From an uncultured Alphaproteobacteria bacterium (GTDB taxonomy: Bacteria > Pseudomonadota > Alphaproteobacteria > Caulobacterales > Parvularculaceae), in assembly GCA_938003575.1 (NCBI GenBank), contig CALKYG010000387.1:1-5640 (forward strand): a DNA stretch of 5,640 nucleotides. Reading direction: 5' to 3'. The notes under the pieces are model-generated. The model worked only from the letters and a program-made list of their open reading frames with translations, ran no database searches and had not been told where the DNA came from. The position numbers and the translations under genes were made by a program. The stretch's first letter is position 1; each line of letters starts with the position of its first letter. Of the stretch, positions 1-4,502 are shown piece by piece.

Positions 1-55
1 GCGCATCTGCTTTGGGAGCAGAGGGCCGCAGGTTCGAATCCTGCCGCTCCGACCA
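1..55 (+). tRNA. tRNA-Pro(TGG), 5' part cut by the window edge
   Basis: The 3' two thirds of a tRNA gene are visible. The anticodon stem pairs 6-10 with 18-22 (TCTGC/GCAGA) around the 7-base loop TTTGGGA, with anticodon TGG at 13-15, which reads proline codons. The T arm is GCAGG (28-32), loop TTCGAAT (33-39) and CCTGC (40-44). The 3' acceptor strand CGCTCCG is at 45-51, the discriminator A at 52, and CCA is encoded at 53-55. The 5' acceptor strand and most of the D arm lie left of the window, so acceptor pairing cannot be checked. Only 30 bases separate it from the complex I subunit gene, which suggests read-through transcription. Confidence 0.95.
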
Positions 56-85
56 TCGGCCGGAAAAAAGTCAGGGACCGACACC

Positions 86-394
86 ATGTTCGCAAAGATC
101 TTCCAGCCGGCGAAAACGGCGATGCAGTCAGGCAAGGCGAAGAGCGGGCGATGGGTTCTTGAGTTCGAGGCGGAAGCGGCTCGACGCATTGATCCTCTGA
201 TGGGATGGACGAGCGCCGAAGATACGACGGCCGGGCAGGTGCGGCTGACCTTTGATACGAAGGAGTCCGCTGTCGCTTACGCCGAGTCCAAGAACATCCC
301 GTTTACGGTGGCGGAGCCGAAAAAGGAGACGCCGGTCGCCAAGGCCTATTCCGACAATTTCCAGTTTCGCCGTCGCAAGCCGTGGACGCACTAG
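86..394 (+). CDS. NADH:ubiquinone oxidoreductase accessory subunit, NDUFS4/18-kDa family (ETC complex I subunit)
   Basis: The 102-residue protein is a homologue of the mitochondrial complex I 18-kDa subunit (NDUFS4; Pfam ETC complex I family). In the eukaryotic and alphaproteobacterial enzymes this accessory subunit sits on the peripheral (matrix/cytoplasmic) arm and stabilises attachment of the NADH-oxidising module. Visible family signatures in order: AMQSG near residues 12-16, a W-x-L-E-F strand at 23-27, DPLMGWTS at 36-43, QVRLTF at 51-56, a YAES helix at 65-68, and the C-terminal block YSDNF (88-92) with terminal PWTH (99-102). It has no signal peptide or membrane segment, and its length is normal for bacterial members, which lack the mitochondrial presequence. 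The ATG at 86 is preceded by AGGGA at 73-77 with 8-base spacing. It lies between two tRNA genes on the same strand, far from any nuo operon visible here, and no independent promoter is evident in the 30 bases upstream. The family call is secure; the co-transcription is inferred. Confidence 0.93.
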   Translation: MFAKIFQPAKTAMQSGKAKSGRWVLEFEAEAARRIDPLMGWTSAEDTTAGQVRLTFDTKESAVAYAESKNIPFTVAEPKKETPVAKAYSDNFQFRRRKPWTH

Positions 395-404
395 AGTGGA
401 ATCA

Positions 405-481
405 GACTCCGTAGCTCAGCTGGATAGAGCACCCGCCTTCTAAGCGGGCGGTCGCAGGTTCGAGTCCTGCCGGGGTCGCCA
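405..481 (+). tRNA. tRNA-Arg(TCT)
   Basis: A complete 77-base tRNA with encoded CCA. Acceptor strands GACTCCG (405-411) and CGGGGTC (471-477) pair fully with one T-G wobble; the discriminator is G478 and CCA is 479-481. The D arm contains GCTC...GAGC (414-430). The anticodon stem CCCGC/GCGGG (432-436 and 444-448) encloses loop CTTCTAA with anticodon TCT at 439-441, which reads AGA (and AGG by wobble). The T arm is GCAGG-TTCGAGT-CCTGC (454-470). It starts 10 bases after the complex I subunit stop codon, so it is probably processed from that transcript. Its CCA end is 2 bases from the stop codon of the opposing lipoprotein gene. Confidence 0.98.
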
Positions 482-483
482 TT

Positions 484-798
484 TCAAAGTTCCGGCATCT
501 GCGCTTCATCGACGCCGGTCGTCGGCGCTGACAGTTTCAGCTCGACTTCGACTTTTTTCCGGCCGGGCAGGAGGACGAGCTTTTGCGCGTCATACCCCGC
601 CTTGGCGACCGTGATGTTGCGCGGCTTGTCGATCTCGATGGTGCACGGCGTGACGCAATTCCCGAAGCCCTCGACCGTCACGAGCGCGCCCGGCGGGACC
701 GAGGCGACGGTCGTAATGGTCGTTCCTCTCGTCCCGCCGAGAGTCTGGCAGCCCGCAAGAAGGAGCGCCGTAAGCGCGGCGGCCGGCGCGAATCGCAT
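484..798 (-). CDS. Small PEGA-like lipoprotein, last gene of the sulfur operon
   Basis: This is a predicted 104-residue exported lipoprotein. Residues 1-16 form a short signal peptide (one Arg, then an Ala/Leu-rich core) ending in a classic lipobox, L-L-A-G-C17. Gln at +2 favours outer-membrane sorting under the usual rule. The mature part has a PEGA-like beta-strand domain at about 33-77: S-V-P-P-G-A-L-V-T-V, then G-N-C-V-T-P-C-T-I-E-I, then I-T-V-x-K-x-G-Y. PEGA domains are small surface or periplasmic modules thought to bind peptidoglycan or protein partners; no enzyme activity is expected. C48 and C52 could form a disulfide in the periplasm. The gene follows metC by 5 bases. An alternative GTG start at 807 would overlap the metC stop codon (GTGA) and add three residues, but the ATG at 798 has the better ribosome binding site (AAAGGG, 8-base spacing). 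Any link to sulfur metabolism is unproven. The stop lies 2 bases from tRNA-Arg on the opposite strand. Confidence 0.8.
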   Translation of the reverse strand: MRFAPAAALTALLLAGCQTLGGTRGTTITTVASVPPGALVTVEGFGNCVTPCTIEIDKPRNITVAKAGYDAQKLVLLPGRKKVEVELKLSAPTTGVDEAQMPEL

Positions 799-803
799 GC
801 AAA

Positions 804-1964
804 TCACCCTTTCGCGGCCTTCATCGCCGCAAATCCACGATCAAGATCGGCGGTCAGATCGTCAAGGTCTTCAAGACCGGCGTGAAGGCGCAAGACAGGG
901 CCGGCCTCGGTCCAGGCCACGGCGGACCGGTTCTTTTCGGGGTGAACATGGATGCACAGGCTTTCAAAGCCGCCCCAGGAAAAGCCCATACCGAAAAGGC
1001 GCAGCGCATTGAAGAACGCTTTCAGCGCCGAAAGATCGACGGGATTCAGCACAACGCCGAAGAGGCCAGACGCGCCGCTGAAATCGCGTTTCCAGATGGA
1101 ATGGCCGGGACAGGTCTTGAACGCGGGGTGAAGGACGGCTTTCACTTCCGGGCGCTTTGACAGCCATTTGGCGAGCGCGAGGCCGTTCTCCTCGTGCGCC
1201 TTCATGCGGACGGCGAGCGTCCTCATCCCGCGCAGCGTCAGATATGCGTCATCGGCGGAGACGTTCGATCCGATCTGAAGCAGCGACTGGAATACCGCTT
1301 TTGCGGAGTCCTCGTCGCGGCTGGTGATTGACCCGATGAGGCAATCAGAGTGACCGCTGAAATATTTGGTGCCTGCATGGACGACGACATCGGCGCCGAG
1401 CGCGAGCGGTTTCAGGAAAACGCCGCCGGACCAGGTGTTGTCGACGATGAACTTCGCGCCGGCGGCGCGGGCCGCCTTTGCGAGCGCCGGCAAGTCCTGC
1501 ACTTCAAAGGTGAGCGAGCCGGGCGATTCCGCAAAAACGACTTTCGTGTTCGGCGACATCAATTCCGAGATCGACGCGCCGGCGAGCGGATCGTAATAGC
1601 AAGTCTCAACGCCGAACCGCGCCAGGAACCGGTCGCAGAACTTTCGCGTCGGATCGTAAGCGGAATCGGTGACGAGAATTCTGTCGCCGGTCTTGACGAA
1701 GGCGAGGAGCGCCGCATTCACCGCCTGCAGGCCGGAAGACGCAAGCCGCGTTTCAACGCCGCCCTCAAGCGCCGTGATCGTTTCTTCAAGCGCGCGGTGC
1801 GTCGGCCCGCCGAGACGGCCGTAAACAATATTCCGCCCGCCCTCGATGTAGTCGTTGTAGGTCGGAAAGAGATAGGTCGATGCGCGCTCGACCGGCGGAT
1901 TGACGGGGTGCGAGGGCTTCTTTCGCGGCCGGCCCGCGGCGATGAGTTTTGTCTTTTCCTTCAT
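804..1964 (-). CDS. metC: Cystathionine beta-lyase (PLP-dependent, Cys/Met metabolism family)
   Basis: This cytoplasmic PLP enzyme cleaves L-cystathionine to homocysteine, pyruvate and ammonia in methionine synthesis; such enzymes often also desulfhydrate cysteine. The protein has 386 residues, near the usual 390-400. Visible landmarks: Y48-G-R50, the phosphate-contacting motif from the neighbouring subunit; SSGLQ at 76-80, the cofactor phosphate loop; D175 in IVDNTW, which pairs with the pyridine nitrogen; Schiff-base Lys200 in H-A-G-T-K-Y-F-S-G-H-S; SWGGFESL at 329-336; and R359 in L-R-L-H-A-G-L-E-D, the expected substrate carboxylate ligand. The Trp in SWGG matches MetC-type lyases more than gamma-synthases or gamma-lyases. 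The ATG overlaps the TGA stop of the upstream GNAT gene as ATGA, and no close strong Shine-Dalgarno is seen, so translational coupling is likely. A cystathionine gamma-lyase or a broad C-S lyase is the main alternative. Confidence 0.92.
   Translation of the reverse strand: MKEKTKLIAAGRPRKKPSHPVNPPVERASTYLFPTYNDYIEGGRNIVYGRLGGPTHRALEETITALEGGVETRLASSGLQAVNAALLAFVKTGDRILVTDSAYDPTRKFCDRFLARFGVETCYYDPLAGASISELMSPNTKVVFAESPGSLTFEVQDLPALAKAARAAGAKFIVDNTWSGGVFLKPLALGADVVVHAGTKYFSGHSDCLIGSITSRDEDSAKAVFQSLLQIGSNVSADDAYLTLRGMRTLAVRMKAHEENGLALAKWLSKRPEVKAVLHPAFKTCPGHSIWKRDFSGASGLFGVVLNPVDLSALKAFFNALRLFGMGFSWGGFESLCIHVHPEKNRSAVAWTEAGPVLRLHAGLEDLDDLTADLDRGFAAMKAAKG
807..812 (-). promoter_or_regulatory. 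Ribosome binding site deciding the lipoprotein start
   Basis: The minus strand reads AAAGGG here, 8 bases before the ATG at 798. It overlaps the last codons and stop (804-806) of metC. The competing GTG codon at 805-807 lies at the end of this purine tract and has no comparable upstream site, which is why the ATG is preferred. Confidence 0.6.
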
Positions 1965-2500
1965 GCAGCGCCGCCGGCTTCCCCGTCAGGCATTTCCACG
2001 CGCCCCTGACGCTGATCGAATACGGTGAAACCGAACTTCTGGTAAAGGGCGAGGGCGGCCGGATGATCGAGCGTGCAGGTTTCGATCCGCACTTCCGCCG
2101 GGTTCTGCGCCCAGGCGAGCTCGATCGCATTTGAGAGAAAGAAACGCGACAGACCCTTGCCGATGAACTCCGGCGCCAGCCCGAAAAAGCGGATATGAAC
2201 GATCGGGGCCTCGCATGCGTCGATTTCCGCCATGCCTGCCGGCGCGCCGTCGACGTAGAGGACGTAAAGCAGGACCGACGGATCTTCGATGATCGCGGCA
2301 AGTTCGCTGTCAGAGAGCTTCTTCCGGCTTGTCCAGTGCCAGGGGCCGCCGACGAGGTTGTAAAGATATCGGTAAAAATGAACGGGCGGCTTTTCGGCGC
2401 GGATGATCGACAGTTTGCGGGCGGGGCGCGGCTGCTGCGCAAAGGCCGGGCGCGCTGTCTGACGCAAATAGGTGATTGTCACGTCGACGTGCCGGCTCAT
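1961..2500 (-). CDS. GNAT-family N-acetyltransferase of unknown substrate
   Basis: This is a predicted acetyl-CoA-dependent acetyltransferase of 179 residues. The N-terminal part (about 38-60) carries an aromatic block, HFYRYLYN then GPWHWTSR, followed by LSDSEL. The GNAT core follows: beta strands at 77-83 (L-L-Y-V-L-Y-V) and 87-93 (A-P-A-G-M-A-E); the acetyl-CoA pyrophosphate loop E-F-I-G-K-G-L (111-117), which keeps the G-x-G but has Glu where Arg/Gln is common; and the C-terminal motif D-H-P-A-A-L-A-L-Y-Q-K-F-G-F (145-158), whose Tyr is the usual general-acid position. The ATG at 2500, 7 bases after the sseA stop, is preferred; an in-frame start at 2602 would run about 95 bases into sseA. 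The upstream region has only a weak purine-rich site (GGGATAAG). Its position between sseA and metC suggests a substrate linked to cysteine or methionine metabolism, but nothing in the sequence identifies it. Confidence 0.88.
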   Translation of the reverse strand: MSRHVDVTITYLRQTARPAFAQQPRPARKLSIIRAEKPPVHFYRYLYNLVGGPWHWTSRKKLSDSELAAIIEDPSVLLYVLYVDGAPAGMAEIDACEAPIVHIRFFGLAPEFIGKGLSRFFLSNAIELAWAQNPAEVRIETCTLDHPAALALYQKFGFTVFDQRQGRVEMPDGEAGGAA

Positions 2501-2507
2501 CAGGTTC

Positions 2508-3374
2508 TTATCCCGCGACAACCGGAAAACGCCCGGGATCGTTCGACTGGTCGCCCCATTCGGCCCACGAGCCGTCATAAACGGCATGGTTCGTATGACC
2601 AAGCCGTTCGAGCGCCAGCGCGATGACGGCGGCGGTGACGCCGGACCCGCAGGAAGCGATGACCGGCGTATCGAAATGAACGCCTCTGCCGCGGAACAGC
2701 GCCGCCAGTTCGTGCAGCGGTCTCATCTCGCCGTTTTCGGTCAGAAGAAGCGAATAAGGCAGGCTTTTCGCGCCCGGCATGTGGCCGCTTCGCAGCCCCG
2801 GACGCGGCTCCTTCGCCTCGCCTGAAAACCGCGGCGCCGGCCGCGCGTCGAGAATGACGGTCGACCCGTCCTCCAGCGCCTTGCGAATGTCGTCGCTGGT
2901 TCGGGCGATTGGGCGCGCCCGCGCTCTGTAGCTTACGGCGCGCGGCGCAGCGCCGCCGCTTGCAAGGGGCCGTCCTTCGCGCATCCATTTCGGCAAGCCG
3001 CCGTCAAGCACGCTGACGCGCTCGTGTCCCATGGCGCGAAACGTCCACCAGACCCGCGCGGCCGAAAAAAGTCCCGCATCATCATAGACGATGACGCGAT
3101 CGCGCTCCGTAACGCCGAGCGCGCCGACTGCGCGGGAAAACTCATCCGGCGGCGGCAGCATGTGTGGAAGCGGCGTCGACTTGTCGGCGACGGCGTCAAT
3201 GTCAAAGAAGACGGCGCCGTCGATCCGGCGCTTCACATGGTCGACGATCGCGGGCTGTTCGCCGGGCATCCGCCAGGACGCGTCGATGATCTTGAGATCG
3301 GGCGCGCCGATTTCCACCGCAAGCCACTCCGTGGACGCGAGCGGGTAGGGAAATTCCTCTTCGGTTTTCATCAT
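2508..3374 (-). CDS. sseA: 3-mercaptopyruvate sulfurtransferase (tandem rhodanese)
   Basis: The enzyme moves sulfane sulfur from 3-mercaptopyruvate, the transamination product of cysteine, to thiols or cyanide, leaving pyruvate. The 288-residue protein has two rhodanese domains: an inactive N-terminal one (about 12-135, with IIDASW near 29-34 and DGGLPKW at 124-130) and a catalytic one (about 160-285). Catalytic Cys242 sits in the loop C-G-S-G-V-T-A; a CGSGVT loop marks mercaptopyruvate sulfurtransferases, whereas thiosulfate enzymes usually have a basic residue in the loop (CRxG). It is the only cysteine in the protein. R182 and R191, nine residues apart in R-F-S-G...E-P-R-P-G-L-R-S-G-H, match the expected mercaptopyruvate-binding arginines. 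The cysK stop overlaps two consecutive ATGs (ATGATG); the first, at 3374, gives an ATGA overlap, and the second, at 3371, is equally possible. No strong ribosome site is seen, consistent with coupling to cysK. A much longer open frame reaches 3551, but that extension is cysK read in another frame. Confidence 0.94.
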   Translation of the reverse strand: MMKTEEEFPYPLASTEWLAVEIGAPDLKIIDASWRMPGEQPAIVDHVKRRIDGAVFFDIDAVADKSTPLPHMLPPPDEFSRAVGALGVTERDRVIVYDDAGLFSAARVWWTFRAMGHERVSVLDGGLPKWMREGRPLASGGAAPRAVSYRARARPIARTSDDIRKALEDGSTVILDARPAPRFSGEAKEPRPGLRSGHMPGAKSLPYSLLLTENGEMRPLHELAALFRGRGVHFDTPVIASCGSGVTAAVIALALERLGHTNHAVYDGSWAEWGDQSNDPGRFPVVAG

Positions 3375-4372
3375 GCGAGCCAGGGCGGAACCGGAAGCTG
3401 TTTGGATCTCAGAAACTCCGGATTGTAGATTTTCGATGCGTAGCGATTGCCATAGTCGCAGAGAATGGTGACGATCGTCGCGCCGGGACCGAGTTCTTTC
3501 GCAAGCCTGACGGCGCCGGCGATATTGATCCCGGAAGATCCGCCGAGGCAAAGACCCTCTTCCTGCACCAGACGAAACAGAATGGTGAGCGCTTCGTCAT
3601 CGGGGACCCTGAACGCGTCGTCGAAAACGAGCCCTTCGAGGTTGGCGGTGACGCGCCCCTGGCCGATGCCTTCCGTGATCGAGGATCCCTCCGATTCGAG
3701 CTTGCCGGTCTTCACCCAGCTGAAAAGCTTTGCGCCGTAAGGGTCTGAAAGAACGCATTTCACGTTCAGGTTTCTCTCCTTGAGCGCCATGGTGACGCCC
3801 GCGAGCGTGCCGCCCGAGCCGACGGCGCAAGTGAAACCGTCGACGGCGCCGTCCGTCTGCTCCCATATCTCCGGGCCGGTCGTCCGGTAATGAGTCTCGC
3901 GGTTCGCCGTATTGTCGAACTGATTGGCCCAGAGCGCGCCGTTCGGCTCGGTCTTCGCCATGTCTTCGGCGAGCCGGCGTGAGACGTGGATGTAGTTGTT
4001 CGGATTGTCGTAGGGAACAGCGTCGACTTCGACGAGTTCGGCGCCGAGCAGGCGAACCGCGTCCTTTTTTTCCTGGGTTTGCGTGCGCGGCATCACGATC
4101 TTCACTTTGTAGCCGAGGATCGACCCGACGAGCGCAATGCCGATTCCGGTGTTGCCGGCCGTGCCTTCGACAATGGCGCCGCCCGGTTTGAGCGCGCCGC
4201 GCGCCTCCGCGTCGCGGATGATGCCGAGCGCGGCGCGGTCCTTCACCGACTGGCCCGGATTGAGAAACTCAGCCTTGCCGAAAATATGGCAACCGGTCTC
4301 CTCGGAGGCCCGCTTCAGTTTGATGAGCGGCGTATTCCCGATGGCGTCGAGGGCGGATTCATGAAAGCGCAT
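3371..4372 (-). CDS. cysK: Cysteine synthase / O-acetylserine sulfhydrylase family (fold-type II PLP enzyme)
   Basis: It is predicted to make cysteine from O-acetylserine and sulfide in the cytoplasm. The protein has 333 residues. Landmarks: the early I-G-N-T-P-L-I (11-17); Schiff-base Lys44 in N-P-G-Q-S-V-K-D-R; the substrate loop T-A-G-N-T-G (71-76); the phosphate-binding G-S-G-G-T (185-189); the E-G-I-G-Q-G-R segment (234-240); and S-S-G-I-N (279-283), whose Ser contacts the pyridine nitrogen. The SVKDR lysine motif resembles CBS/CysM enzymes rather than classical CysK. The TAGNT loop, the Q-F-D-N-T-A-N-R segment (151-158) and the C-terminal Y-N-P-E-F-L-R tail (316-322) resemble, from memory, the fungal mitochondrial cysteine synthase subgroup. 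It is the first gene of the operon. GAGG at 4378-4381 lies 5 bases before the ATG, and a candidate promoter lies in the spacer upstream. A cystathionine beta-synthase role cannot be excluded, but no CBS-regulatory domain is present. Confidence 0.88.
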   Translation of the reverse strand: MRFHESALDAIGNTPLIKLKRASEETGCHIFGKAEFLNPGQSVKDRAALGIIRDAEARGALKPGGAIVEGTAGNTGIGIALVGSILGYKVKIVMPRTQTQEKKDAVRLLGAELVEVDAVPYDNPNNYIHVSRRLAEDMAKTEPNGALWANQFDNTANRETHYRTTGPEIWEQTDGAVDGFTCAVGSGGTLAGVTMALKERNLNVKCVLSDPYGAKLFSWVKTGKLESEGSSITEGIGQGRVTANLEGLVFDDAFRVPDDEALTILFRLVQEEGLCLGGSSGINIAGAVRLAKELGPGATIVTILCDYGNRYASKIYNPEFLRSKQLPVPPWLA

Positions 4373-4403
4373 TTGGTCCTCGGTCGAACTGGCGTGTCAC
4401 CGT

Positions 4404-4416
4404 CTATGCACGATAG
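4404..4416. repeat. 13-base dyad CTAT-N5-ATAG over the candidate -10
   Basis: CTAT (4404-4407) and ATAG (4413-4416) are exact reverse complements separated by GCACG. The right half overlaps the candidate -10 hexamer of the cysK operon and the left half reaches the expected transcription start. An operator is possible, but a four-base arm arises easily by chance. Confidence 0.25.
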
Positions 4417-4438
4417 CGGCGGACGATTCGACTGCGAA
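4410..4438 (-). promoter_or_regulatory. Candidate sigma70-like promoter for the cysK-sseA-GNAT-metC-lipoprotein operon
   Basis: On the minus strand TTCGCA (4433-4438) and TATCGT (4410-4415) each match four of six bases of the TTGACA and TATAAT consensus, with a 17-base spacer. Transcription would start near 4403, giving a leader of about 30 bases before the cysK ATG. This is too short for a riboswitch. A GANTC site (GATTC, 4425-4429) lies within the spacer. The placement, just after a hairpin that follows the upstream gene and just before the first operon gene, supports the call; the hexamer matches alone are weak. Confidence 0.35.
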
Positions 4439-4441
4439 GGG

Positions 4442-4466
4442 GGCCGCGCCGCGACAGGCGGCGGCC
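4442..4466 (-). terminator. GC-rich hairpin downstream of the CFA-family gene, possible terminator
   Basis: GGCC (4442-4445) pairs with GGCC (4463-4466) and GCCGC (4448-4452) with GCGGC (4458-4462), around loop GACAG with a two-base bulge (4446-4447). It begins 36 bases after the CFA-family stop codon. On the minus strand the hairpin is followed by CCCTTCG rather than a T run, so it is not a canonical intrinsic terminator in that direction. On the plus strand it is followed by AGATTTTCTC, a better but still short T tract, although no plus-strand gene precedes it. Confidence 0.35.
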
Positions 4467-4502
4467 AGATTTTCTCAAGCGATCTTTAGCAGCCCTCCGC
4501 AG

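Noticed and set aside
405..481. tRNA-Arg 3' end as an integration (att) site
   Set aside because: There is no integrase, no repeat of the tRNA 3' end elsewhere in the window, and the neighbouring genes are ordinary metabolic genes.
1350..2009. 219-codon plus-strand open frame
   Set aside because: It lies antisense to metC and the end of the GNAT gene. Its product is Arg/Gly-rich with no recognisable motif. Long antisense frames are expected in GC-rich coding DNA.
1786..2442. 218-codon minus-strand open frame
   Set aside because: It overlaps the GNAT gene and the metC start in another frame, and its Ser/Arg/Pro-rich composition is typical of a frame shadow.
2501..2602. N-terminal extension of the GNAT protein to an upstream in-frame start
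   Set aside because: It would overlap the well-conserved sseA C-terminus by about 95 bases and adds no GNAT motif. The ATG at 2500, just after the sseA stop, fits the operon spacing.
3375..3551. 59-residue N-terminal extension of SseA
   Set aside because: The extension is Arg-rich frame-shadow sequence lying fully inside cysK. The ATGA overlap start fits the rhodanese N-terminus.
4373..4402. SAM or other riboswitch leader upstream of cysK
   Set aside because: The leader from the candidate start is only about 30 bases and shows no multi-stem architecture.
3986..4489. 167-codon plus-strand open frame crossing the cysK start and spacer
   Set aside because: It is antisense to strongly conserved cysK sequence, has low-complexity composition and no clear ribosome site. 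I keep only the hairpin orientation as a hint of plus-strand transcription.
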